Made by a program: the position numbers and the translations under genes
Notes under the pieces: generated by a model
Database searches by the model: none
Told to the model about the DNA's origin: nothing
What the model saw: the letters and a program-made list of their open reading frames with translations, nothing else
Origin: Niveibacterium umoris
GTDB taxonomy: Bacteria > Pseudomonadota > Gammaproteobacteria > Burkholderiales > Rhodocyclaceae
Length of the DNA: 64,000 nucleotides
NCBI RefSeq assembly: GCF_014197015.1
Contig: NZ_JACIET010000001.1
Location: 1,116,001-1,180,000, forward strand
Direction: 5' to 3'
Shown here: positions 9,733 through 17,645 of the stretch, piece by piece
How the letters are laid out: every line of letters starts with the position of its first letter
How positions within the stretch are numbered: position 1 is the stretch's first letter

Positions 9733-9761
9733 GTAAGAAATCAAAGGCTCGCCCCGTCTAC
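9733..9761 (+). promoter_or_regulatory. ECF-sigma-like promoter of the second bufferin operon
   Basis: GTAAGAA (9733-9739), 16-bp spacer, GTCTAC (9756-9761), 77 nt before bufA2. It matches the promoter at 7138 in both boxes, spacer length and several spacer bases (CTCGC before the -10). It directly follows the doxX stop, so the second operon is probably started separately but under the same regulator. Confidence 0.7.
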
Positions 9762-9837
9762 TCCCATGCACACCCCGTGCATCTGCCGCCGGCCAGCGCC
9801 GTCGGACACGCACCATCCAACCAGAGAGGACTTCATC

Positions 9838-10101
9838 ATGATCAACGCCAAATCCGGAATCGCCATCGCCGCTGCTGCCGCTGCACTGTTCGCCATGGGC
9901 GCCGCCCCGCTCACCGCCGCTGCGGCGGACGACATGGGGGGCGTCAAGTGTGTCGGCGGCAACAGCTGCAAGGGCCACTCCGAGTGCAAGACGGCCAAGA
10001 ACGAGTGCAAGGGCCAGAATTCCTGCAAGGGCCAAGGCTGGACAAAGACCAAAACTGCCGCCGAATGCACCAAGGCTGGCGGCAAGGTCGACAAGTCCTG
10101 A
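9838..10101 (+). CDS. bufA2: BufA2-type bufferin precursor
   Basis: 87 residues. ATG at 9838 has GAGAGGA upstream. An alanine-rich signal peptide ends near PLTAAAA. The short mature peptide carries six cysteines (38, 44, 50, 57, 63, 77) in CKG-type repeats: KCVGGNSCKG, ECKTAKNECKG, QNSCKGQGW, AECTKAGGK. This is the BufA2 family, with more cysteines than the DUF2282-type BufA1. It is followed by its own DUF692/DUF2063 pair. The frame is open far upstream, but the leader and ribosome site fix the start. Confidence 0.92.
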   Translation: MINAKSGIAIAAAAAALFAMGAAPLTAAAADDMGGVKCVGGNSCKGHSECKTAKNECKGQNSCKGQGWTKTKTAAECTKAGGKVDKS

Positions 10102-10111
10102 GCCTGAATCG

Positions 10112-10140
10112 GGGCCGGCGCAGTATCACCGGCCCTTCTT
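10112..10140 (+). terminator. Hairpin with T-rich tail between bufA2 and bufB2 (attenuator-like)
   Basis: GGGCCGG (10112-10118) pairs with CCGGCCC (10129-10135), followed by TTCTT. Its place between precursor and enzyme genes fits partial termination, which would give more precursor than enzyme message, or protection of a bufA2 3' end. Confidence 0.55.
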
Positions 10141-10170
10141 CACATCAAACCCGCCTGACCTGGAGTCTCC

Positions 10171-11013
10171 ATGAATCGCGCCTTGCACGGATTCGGACTT
10201 GGCCTGCGCGTCGAGCACTATCGTGACTTCGTCGACACCCGGCCAGCGGTCGACTGGCTCGAGATCATCTCCGAAAACTACATGGTGCCGGGCGGCAAAC
10301 CGCTGCACTTTCTCGACACGATCCGCCGCGACTATCCGATGGTGATGCACGGCGTTTCGCTTTCGATTGGGTCGGCCGATCCACTCGACCGCAAATACCT
10401 CGGCGAGCTCAAGGCCCTGGCGGACCGTGTGCAACCGGCGTGGATTTCGGACCACCTATGCTGGACCGGCGTCGATCACCATAACCTGCACGACCTGGTG
10501 CCGATGCCCTACACCGAAGCCGCGCTGCAACACCTGTGCGAGCGCATCGATCAGGTGCAGAGCTTCCTCGGCCAACAGATCCTGCTCGAAAACGTGTCGA
10601 GTTACGTCGCCTTCGCGCAGGACGAAATGAGCGAGTGGGACTTCGTCGCCGAGATCGCCCGCCGCGCCGATTGCCTGCTTTTGCTCGACGTTAACAACGT
10701 TTACGTCAGCAGCATCAACCACGGCTTTGATGCCCGGCGCTACATCGACGCGATGCCGGCATCACGGGTCCGACAGATTCACCTCGCAGGCCATGAGGAC
10801 CACGGCGACTTCCTGATCGACACGCACGACCACCCAGTGTGCGATCCGGTCTGGACCCTCTACGACTACACCCTGCGCCGCGTCGGCGCGGTGCCGACGA
10901 TGATTGAACGCGACGATCACATTCCGCTTCTGGCTGAACTGCTCGCCGAACTCGATCATGCACGTGAGGTTTCGCGCCTTGCATTGGGGCAACACGAGGC
11001 GGTGACCGCATGA
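10171..11013 (+). CDS. bufB2: BufB2, DUF692 multinuclear iron oxidative enzyme (MNIO)
   Basis: 280 residues; the start is preceded by CTGGAG. The DUF692 motifs are complete: [83 protein letters not shown]. It should modify cysteines of BufA2. It is clearly diverged from bufB1 (ISDHLCW against FSEHLAW, DVNN against DVTN), so each enzyme is likely specific for its own precursor. It is coupled to bufC2 by an ATGA overlap. Confidence 0.93.
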   Translation: MNRALHGFGLGLRVEHYRDFVDTRPAVDWLEIISENYMVPGGKPLHFLDTIRRDYPMVMHGVSLSIGSADPLDRKYLGELKALADRVQPAWISDHLCWTGVDHHNLHDLVPMPYTEAALQHLCERIDQVQSFLGQQILLENVSSYVAFAQDEMSEWDFVAEIARRADCLLLLDVNNVYVSSINHGFDARRYIDAMPASRVRQIHLAGHEDHGDFLIDTHDHPVCDPVWTLYDYTLRRVGAVPTMIERDDHIPLLAELLAELDHAREVSRLALGQHEAVTA

Positions 11014-11777
11014 ACACGCTGCACCAGACCCAATGTACCTTCCAACAGGCGATCCTGACACGGCGGCTTCCCGATGGTTTGCTGGCCGATAGCACCGGCA
11101 CTGCCGCCGCTCGCTTCGAGATCTACGCCGAGGCTTACCGCGCCCGCCTGCTCACGGCGCTGCGCGACAACTATCCGGTGCTGCGAGCCGTGCTCGGCGA
11201 TGAGGACTTCGACGCGCTCGGGCTCGCCTACATCGCCGCACACCCTTCTCGTCACCCGTCGATTCGCTGGTTCGGCGATGCGCTGCATGCATTCGCAACA
11301 AGCGACCCCGCGCGATTGCCGCATCCCGCACTCGGCGACCTGATCCGTATGGAGTGGGCGCTGCGGCATGCCTTCGATGCAGACGATGCAACGCCATGGT
11401 CACTCGACGAACTCGCAAGCACGCCGCCAGAGGGGTGGCACTTGCTGCGCTTTGCGCTGCACCCATCGGCCTGTTTGCTCGATGTGGAATGGGCGGTAGA
11501 GGCCGTGTGGCATCAGCTCACCGCAGACCCGGATGCGAGCGTCGAACCTCCCGAGGAAGATCCGCACACGCTGCTGATCTGGCGGCAGGGTCTGGACACC
11601 CGATTCCGTTCGCTCGACGCGGTGGCATCGCAATTCATCTACGCACTCGCGGACGGCGCGACGTTCGGCGAGGCGTGCGAGCAGGTATCGCCGTTGATGC
11701 CGGAAGAAGAGATCGCACAACGGGTCACTACGATGCTGGCACAGTTCATTGCCGACGAGGTACTGATCCGCACCTGA
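11010..11777 (+). CDS. bufC2: BufC2, DUF2063 precursor-binding partner of MNIO
   Basis: 255 residues, ATG overlapping the bufB2 stop. It shows the DUF2063 pattern [40 protein letters not shown], then [15 protein letters not shown]. It is shorter on homology to BufC1 in its C-terminal half, which may reflect a different precursor. Expected cytoplasmic role: hold the BufA2 leader for BufB2. It is the last gene of the operon; no DoxX gene follows. Confidence 0.9.
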   Translation: MNTLHQTQCTFQQAILTRRLPDGLLADSTGTAAARFEIYAEAYRARLLTALRDNYPVLRAVLGDEDFDALGLAYIAAHPSRHPSIRWFGDALHAFATSDPARLPHPALGDLIRMEWALRHAFDADDATPWSLDELASTPPEGWHLLRFALHPSACLLDVEWAVEAVWHQLTADPDASVEPPEEDPHTLLIWRQGLDTRFRSLDAVASQFIYALADGATFGEACEQVSPLMPEEEIAQRVTTMLAQFIADEVLIRT

Positions 11778-11853
11778 GCCGTAATCCGATCGGGCTCGGC
11801 ATGTCCGGCGCCCGCGCTACACTGTCGCGCATTCGCCTGCCGGAGCCGCTTTC

Positions 11854-13011
11854 GTGAGCAAAGACTCGTCCCCAGTTTTCCACCCCGAAACCCTCACCGC
11901 GCAAGCGCTCGGTCGTGTTGCGGAGCCCTATCGCGACATCGTGCCGCCGCTGCACCTGTCGACGACCTTTGAGCGCGCCGACGATGGCAGCTACCCCGGC
12001 GGCCGGGTGTATTCGCGCGACGCCAGTCCCGCCTACGATCAGGCCGAAGCACTGCTCGCCGAACTCGAAGCCGGCGACAGCGCCCTGCTCTTCTCGTCCG
12101 GAATGGCCGCAGCCGCGGCGGTGTTTCAAGCGCTCGAACCCGGCCAGCGCGTGCTCGCGCCACGCAACATGTACTGGGCGCTGCGCAAGTGGCTGATACT
12201 CTTCGCCGAGCAGTGGCAGCTGGATCTCGCCTTCTACGAGAACGCCGATCTCGCCGACCTCGAAGCCAAGCTGGCGATCGGCGCCCCGAAACTCTTGTGG
12301 ATCGAGAGCCCCGCCAATCCGACCTGGGAGCTGACCGACATCGCAGCAGCCAGCGCACTGGCGCACCGCGCCGGCGCACAGGTCGCAGTGGATGCAACGG
12401 TGCTGACCCCGGTGCACGGGCAGGCGCTGAAGATGGGTGCCGACATCGTGATGCACTCGGCGACCAAGTATCTCAACGGGCACTCCGACGTCGTCGCCGG
12501 CGCGCTGGTCGCGCGCAAGGACGCGCCACTGTGGCCGCGCATCCGCACGGTCCGCGCGCTTGGCGGTGCGGTGCTGGGGCCGTTCGAGGCCTGGCTGTTG
12601 TTGCGCGGCATGCGCACGCTGTTTCCGCGGGTCCGCACGGCGAGCGCCTCGGCCATGAAACTTGCCGAGGCATTGGAACGCCACCCGGCCGTGTCACAGG
12701 TCAGCTACCCGGGCTTGCCCTCCCACCCGCAGCACGCGTTGGCGCAGCGGCAGTTCAGCAACGGATTCGGAGGCATGCTGTCGGTGCGCATTCGCGGCGG
12801 CGAAAGCGCCGCGCGAGCCGTGGCCGCAAAGCTTCGGATCTTTAAACAGGCAACGTCGCTCGGATCGGTGGAAAGCCTTGTAGAGCACCGCGCCAGCGTG
12901 GAGGGGCCGGGCACCTTCTGCCCCGATGACCTTCTGCGGGTATCCGTCGGCATCGAACACAGCGACGATCTGATCGCCGATTTCGTTCAGGCACTCGACA
13001 GCATCGCCTGA
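11854..13011 (+). CDS. PLP-dependent Cys/Met metabolism enzyme (cystathionine synthase/lyase-like)
   Basis: 385 residues from GTG at 11854, with GGAG 8 nt upstream. Aspartate-aminotransferase-fold family members of this type bind PLP on the lysine of SATKYLNGHSDV; other signatures are RVYSRDASPAYDQAEALLAE, ALLFSSGMAAAAAVF, WIESPANPTWELTDI and SLGSVESLVEHRAS. It could be a cystathionine gamma-synthase, beta- or gamma-lyase, or O-acyl-homoserine sulfhydrylase; substrate cannot be read from sequence. A sulfur-metabolism gene beside cysteine-rich copper peptides is suggestive but may be chance. Confidence 0.88.
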   Translation: MSKDSSPVFHPETLTAQALGRVAEPYRDIVPPLHLSTTFERADDGSYPGGRVYSRDASPAYDQAEALLAELEAGDSALLFSSGMAAAAAVFQALEPGQRVLAPRNMYWALRKWLILFAEQWQLDLAFYENADLADLEAKLAIGAPKLLWIESPANPTWELTDIAAASALAHRAGAQVAVDATVLTPVHGQALKMGADIVMHSATKYLNGHSDVVAGALVARKDAPLWPRIRTVRALGGAVLGPFEAWLLLRGMRTLFPRVRTASASAMKLAEALERHPAVSQVSYPGLPSHPQHALAQRQFSNGFGGMLSVRIRGGESAARAVAAKLRIFKQATSLGSVESLVEHRASVEGPGTFCPDDLLRVSVGIEHSDDLIADFVQALDSIA

Positions 13012-13018
13012 ACCATTC

Positions 13019-13041
13019 GGGCGGCAGCCCACCTGCCGCCC
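13019..13041. terminator. Bidirectional hairpin terminator
   Basis: GGGCGGCAG (13019-13027) pairs perfectly with CTGCCGCCC (13033-13041) around a 5-nt loop. It lies between the convergent PLP-enzyme gene and prc and can serve both. Confidence 0.75.
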
Positions 13042-13048
13042 GCTCCAA

Positions 13049-15226
13049 TCACTTCTTCGTAAGGCGCAGGTCCGCCGGCACGACACGCACGGCAAGCTTC
13101 GGGTTGGCTGTCAGCAAATCGACTTCGTCGCTGAGCACATGGGCACTCTCGGTCAGCAGGGCGTCGGGGCGTTCGCGTTTCTTCTTGCCCGCTCCTCTCG
13201 AACGCTCAATGGAACGTTCGTTGTCGAGCAAGCCGTCATCCGACGACGCCTGCAGGTCCTCATCAATCTCTGCCTTCGTTTTGCCGGCTTTTGCGCCGTT
13301 CTCGCGCGCCTCTTCCTCAGCCCGTTTCTTGGCCCGCGCTTCCATCGCGTCGCGCTCGGCACGCCGCTCCGCTTCATTGAGCGAGATCGTGGCGCGCTTG
13401 CGCAGGACCGCGATTTCGTTAGCGTCGTCGATGATTCGCTTGAGCGTTTTCTCGGCCGACATCCGCGCTTCGTGGCGGCTGCGCAACGAGGGAATCACCG
13501 CTGTCAGATCCCCGGCCGGCAGATAATCGGCTGGTTTGATCTGGCTCGCCGGCAAGGCGTTGTCGAAGCTCGACTCGCCCATATGCTCGATATCGTTCAG
13601 CAGCGGGTAGGCAATATCAGGCGTGACCCCACGCAACTGTGTGGTGTTGCCATTGATCCGGAAAAACTCGGCCACGGTGAACTTCACTTCTCCGTAAGTC
13701 GGTTTCTCCGACTTCAGCAACTGGTCCAGACTGATTACCGTTTGCACGGTGCCTTTGCCGAAACTCGGTTCGCCCAGAATTACGCCGCGCCCGTAATCCT
13801 GGATCGCCGCCGCGAAGATTTCGGAGGCCGATGCGGAGAAACGGTTGATCAGCACCGCCATCGGCCCGGTCCAGCTGTAGCCTGCCCGTGTGTCGGCCTC
13901 CACAGCGATCTGCCCTTTGGCATCGCGCTGTTGCACCACTGGCCCCTGGTCGATGAACAGGCCCGTCAGTTCCACCGCTTGTCGCAGCGAGCCGCCGCCG
14001 TTGTTGCGCAGATCGATGACGACGCCTTCAACCTTGTCCTTCTTGAGTTCGCCCAGCAGGCGTTCGACATCCCGCGCGGCGCTCTTGTAGTTCTTGTCGC
14101 CCGATCGACGCGCCTCGAAATCCTCATAGAACGATGGCAGGGTGATCACGCCGATCTTGTGGGCCCCGTGTGCATCCTTGATCTCGATTTCGGATTTCTT
14201 CGCGGCCTGCTCTTCGATGCTGATCTTCTTGCGCGTCAGTTGCACCCGCTTGTGTTTGGTGTCCGGTCCCGCGTCGGCCGGCAGCACGTCGAGCACCACC
14301 ACCGTATCGAGCGCACCGCGGATCTGGCTGACCACGTCGTCCAGACGCCACCCCAGCACTTCTGAGATCGCGCCGTCTGCGCCCTGCCCGACGCCGACGA
14401 TGCGATCGCCAATCTGAAGCTTCCCCGACAAGGCTGCGGGGCCACCCGGCACCAACTCACGGATCATCGTGTAGTCGTCGCGCGATTGCAGTACTGCACC
14501 GATGCCCACCAGCGACAGCTTCATCGAGATGTCGAACTCTTCAGAGGCCTTCGGGCCGAGGTAGTTGCTGTGCGGGTCGATCGCCGTCGCGTAGGCATCC
14601 ATGAAGATCTGGAACACGTCGTTCGGGTTGACCTTGTCGATGCGGCCGAGATAACCCTCGTAACGCTTGTCGAGCGTGCTCCGGATCGCATCGTCCTTCT
14701 GCCCCGCAAGCTTCAGGCGCAGCCAGTCGTTCTTGACCCGCTTGCGCCACTGATCGCGGATCTCGTCCATCGTTCGCGGCCAGGGGGCGTTCTTGCGGTC
14801 GTATTCGATCGACTCCTGGCCGGTGAAATCGAATGCCGTTTTCAACACCTGCCGCGAGTAGGTGAAGCGCTCGACCTGGCGGTCGCGGTACAGGTTATAC
14901 AGCGTGAAGGGAAAGCGAACGTCCTCGTTCGAGATCGCATTGTCGAGTTTTGTCCGCGCTGCGGAGAAAGCGTCGATATCGGCTTGCAGGAACAGCAGCT
15001 TCTCGGGATCGAGCGACTGGAGGTAACGGTCGAACACCTTAGCCGACAGCGCATCGTCCAGCCTCGGTGCGGTGTAGTGATAGCGGGTCAGCAAGGTGGC
15101 GATCATTTTCGCGGTGGCAGCCTGGTATTGCTGCGGCCCCAGCGGTACCCGCGCAGGCCCTTCCAGCGCCAGAACATGCCCGAGCGGCGCAAGCAAGATC
15201 AGCAAGCACAGCAAAACCTTCTTCAT
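13049..15226 (-). CDS. prc: Tail-specific carboxy-terminal protease Prc/Tsp
   Basis: 725 residues (E. coli Prc 682). The start at 15226 begins a signal peptide (MKKVLLCLLILLAPLGHVLA); an upstream GTG would bury it. An N-terminal Tsp domain (SLDPEKLLFLQADI) is followed by a PDZ domain (LVPGGPAALSGKLQIGDRIV). The S41 serine/lysine catalytic core comes next: serine in NRFSASASEIFAAAIQ, lysine in GEPSFGKGTVQT. A charged C-terminal DUF3340-type region rich in Lys/Arg/Glu ends the protein. Prc trims periplasmic lipoproteins and peptidoglycan hydrolases. It stands alone, convergent with the PLP enzyme. Confidence 0.95.
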   Translation of the reverse strand: MKKVLLCLLILLAPLGHVLALEGPARVPLGPQQYQAATAKMIATLLTRYHYTAPRLDDALSAKVFDRYLQSLDPEKLLFLQADIDAFSAARTKLDNAISNEDVRFPFTLYNLYRDRQVERFTYSRQVLKTAFDFTGQESIEYDRKNAPWPRTMDEIRDQWRKRVKNDWLRLKLAGQKDDAIRSTLDKRYEGYLGRIDKVNPNDVFQIFMDAYATAIDPHSNYLGPKASEEFDISMKLSLVGIGAVLQSRDDYTMIRELVPGGPAALSGKLQIGDRIVGVGQGADGAISEVLGWRLDDVVSQIRGALDTVVVLDVLPADAGPDTKHKRVQLTRKKISIEEQAAKKSEIEIKDAHGAHKIGVITLPSFYEDFEARRSGDKNYKSAARDVERLLGELKKDKVEGVVIDLRNNGGGSLRQAVELTGLFIDQGPVVQQRDAKGQIAVEADTRAGYSWTGPMAVLINRFSASASEIFAAAIQDYGRGVILGEPSFGKGTVQTVISLDQLLKSEKPTYGEVKFTVAEFFRINGNTTQLRGVTPDIAYPLLNDIEHMGESSFDNALPASQIKPADYLPAGDLTAVIPSLRSRHEARMSAEKTLKRIIDDANEIAVLRKRATISLNEAERRAERDAMEARAKKRAEEEARENGAKAGKTKAEIDEDLQASSDDGLLDNERSIERSRGAGKKKRERPDALLTESAHVLSDEVDLLTANPKLAVRVVPADLRLTKK

Positions 15227-15547
15227 CCGACTTCTCCGAGAAACATCAGCCTGACAGCACACCATCGGCGCGACACTGCCCCAGCCAAGGGTAGGCAAAT
15301 GTACGTCAAAACCGCGGGATGGGGCTGCTGGAGACAGCGCAAATGGGGTCGCTGTAGCACTTGCTTACACAGAATGTGCGGTGACTGCTCTGACACACAT
15401 CTCCACAGAGACATCCATGGAGATGGCACGCCTCTGAGGGCAATGCACTGGCTGACGGCATCCCCTCAGCGAGACTCCCGCACCGGGCCAAGCCTGGTCT
15501 GACGGGTGGCACGGCCTCAACGCAAGATCAAGTGAGCAGCGGACGCC
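15227..15547. other. Intergenic region upstream of prc
   Basis: About 320 nt between prc and the next minus-strand frame. It must hold the prc promoter, but I see no clear -35/-10 pair, hairpin or credible reading frame. Confidence 0.5.
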
Positions 15548-16018
15548 TCACCGTGCCCTGGCCGCGCGAAGTCTCGTTCTGGGGCCGACCTGCCGCGGCC
15601 TGGGTTGCGTGACCAGTACCGGATGCCCCTTGAAGCCGCGTAGCCCGAGAAAACGCCCGGGTTCCAGCGTGCAGACCTTTTGAGCCAGCATTTCGACGCG
15701 CGCGCCGCCAATCCCCGCGGTATGCAGCACACCGCGGGCAAACTCGATCTCGGGGATGCGCCCCAGAAGGACCACCGCGCTCCTGCCGAGTACCCCCAGG
15801 CCAGAGTCTCGGGCATCACGCCAGTCCGCGGCCATGCCCTTGGCGCGCAGCTCCGCGCACAAGGTTCGCCCGCCAAATCCGCGCCCGCCAACAACCCGGA
15901 TACGTGCCTTCGCCGGCACGGTCACAGGCGTGCGCCAATGCCAGCGAAGTGCGCCAATGCCCCATGAGCGACAGGCATCGCCAATCCGGATGAACTCGTC
16001 CTTGTCGCCTTCACGCAT
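15548..16018 (-). CDS. Hypothetical protein with glycine-rich loop
   Basis: 156 residues from ATG at 16018 (a TTG immediately upstream is also possible). It is unrecognised. A stretch RIRVVGGRGFGGRTLCAEL looks like a beta strand plus glycine-rich loop plus helix, as at the start of a nucleotide-binding fold, but the protein is too short and too basic at its C-terminus to be an intact dehydrogenase. No signal peptide or membrane segment. Competing frames on both strands look less natural. It may be a truncated gene. Confidence 0.4.
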   Translation of the reverse strand: MREGDKDEFIRIGDACRSWGIGALRWHWRTPVTVPAKARIRVVGGRGFGGRTLCAELRAKGMAADWRDARDSGLGVLGRSAVVLLGRIPEIEFARGVLHTAGIGGARVEMLAQKVCTLEPGRFLGLRGFKGHPVLVTQPRPRQVGPRTRLRAARAR

Positions 16019-16201
16019 CAACTGTATCGCCCACCTAGGTCGGGAGCGCTTACTCTACCCGGCGCAGCGCCCATTCACCCGTGATGCAAGTCCGCAGGCT
16101 GATGTCTCGAAAGCAGGCCATTGCTCGCTGCGCAGCGCGAAACCGGCACCATCGTGGCGCATCAGGCACAGCAACACGCCGCCGGCGTTGCCCGCGCTGC
16201 A

Positions 16202-17548
16202 TCAGAAGTATCGGCGACAGTCCTCTTCCCAACCTACCGGCCGTTTCGCAACCGGCGGCACCGGCTGCTTGACCTTGGTCTTGTCGTAGCTGCAGTCGAG
16301 CGTCGCGCAGGCGTTGGCCTCGTGAGCGGAACAATAGTTCCAGGCATCGCTGTAGGTCTTGCAAGCGGCATCCGGGTTGTTGTTGTCGAGCTTGGCCTGA
16401 ATGCACAGCGTCTGTTTCGCACTCGCACTTGGTTTGTCGACCCAGCGCGCGGCACAACGTTGCTTGGCCTCGGCGGCAGTGGGTGCGCCCGGCGTTGCCA
16501 TCTCGCGCAACCAGCACGCTGAAACGAAGTCGGCCTGTTCGTCCTTGATCAGATCGAAGCTACCTTTGCAACTCGCGTGCGGGTCACCGGGGCAGCAGTT
16601 GTAGCTCGTCACGTCGGGGTGATTGGTCGCGATCCAGGGCGTAATCCGGGACTGACCGCCAAGTTGGGTTTCACCCACATCCAGAATACCGACCGAGTGC
16701 GCGTCGACCATCTTCGCCCAAGTCTTGCGCGCGGTGGATCCAAATACCGCCACCGGCAAGGTCTTGGTGGCACTCGCGTCCTGCGGGGCGGTCACCAGTT
16801 GCAACATCGGCGTGAGATACACCGCTCCCTTGTCGTCGCTGTTGAACCAGGCCTGCGGATCGGGCAGCAGCGCATCTTCACCGCTGCCGGGCGCAGCGAT
16901 CGGGCGCGAATCGACGATCGTCTCGTAGGCAAACGGGTTCTTCGCGCCGGCAGCGCCCATTACCCGGCCCCAGCGGCACATGGTGAAGTTGTCGAGATAG
17001 TCCTTGCCGCTCAACGCAGGAATCGGCGGATAGTCGAGGAACAGCACCGAGCGTTGCGTCGCCATCGGCAGCCCCAGCGGCAGGTAGAACGCCCAAGGCT
17101 GGCCGGCGCGCGGCTGAGGATCCCAGCACTTGGGCGAGGCCTGCGCCTCGCACGCCTTGGTGCCCTTGAGCGCCGCCTGTGCGTGTGCGGCGTCGAGCAA
17201 TGTCGGGTGCACCTGGGCGTAACGTCGCGCGGTAGCGCTGGCCGGGCTGATGCTCACCTGCACCTGCTCAACGCCCGCGACGACCGGGAAGCTCACGCTT
17301 ACCTTGGCCTTCTTGACACCATCCCGCTGCAGCGACTGCAAGGTGAAACCTTCGATGGTCTTGGCAAGATCGGGATACTTGGCCGCATATTCGGACGGCA
17401 GCCAGCTTGCGTCTGGATACAGCGACTGGACGACGGACTTCGGTCCGAGGGTGTAGCTGACGGCATCGGCCGCACGGGCACCGGGCGCGTACTGCATGAC
17501 CAGCAGCAACAGACAGGCGCAGAGGCGCCAGCAACGAAAGAGATTCAT
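16202..17548 (-). CDS. Secreted protein of unknown function, paralogue of the 28096 gene
   Basis: 448 residues. The start at 17548 gives a signal peptide (LCACLLLLVMQYAPGARA) and has GGGAG upstream. Ten or more cysteines follow the leader, many in the C-terminal third (YNCCPGDPHASCKG, ACATLDCSYDK), suggesting disulfides in the periplasm or outside. It shares blocks with the protein at 28096: LPLG(L/M)P, YPPI, DYL-N-(F/M)T, PIAAPGSGE. The family is not one I can name. It lies 97 nt downstream of the phosphoesterase on the same strand and may be its operon partner. It contains no recognisable catalytic motif. Confidence 0.8.
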   Translation of the reverse strand: MNLFRCWRLCACLLLLVMQYAPGARAADAVSYTLGPKSVVQSLYPDASWLPSEYAAKYPDLAKTIEGFTLQSLQRDGVKKAKVSVSFPVVAGVEQVQVSISPASATARRYAQVHPTLLDAAHAQAALKGTKACEAQASPKCWDPQPRAGQPWAFYLPLGLPMATQRSVLFLDYPPIPALSGKDYLDNFTMCRWGRVMGAAGAKNPFAYETIVDSRPIAAPGSGEDALLPDPQAWFNSDDKGAVYLTPMLQLVTAPQDASATKTLPVAVFGSTARKTWAKMVDAHSVGILDVGETQLGGQSRITPWIATNHPDVTSYNCCPGDPHASCKGSFDLIKDEQADFVSACWLREMATPGAPTAAEAKQRCAARWVDKPSASAKQTLCIQAKLDNNNPDAACKTYSDAWNYCSAHEANACATLDCSYDKTKVKQPVPPVAKRPVGWEEDCRRYF

Positions 17549-17645
17549 GGCAGGGACTCCCTGAGGGGGCAGCAAAGGGCGCGTCGTTGCGCCTTGAAGT
17601 GTTCCGCGACGCCGCACGTATCTGCAGCGCCGCGGCTCCGTCAGA

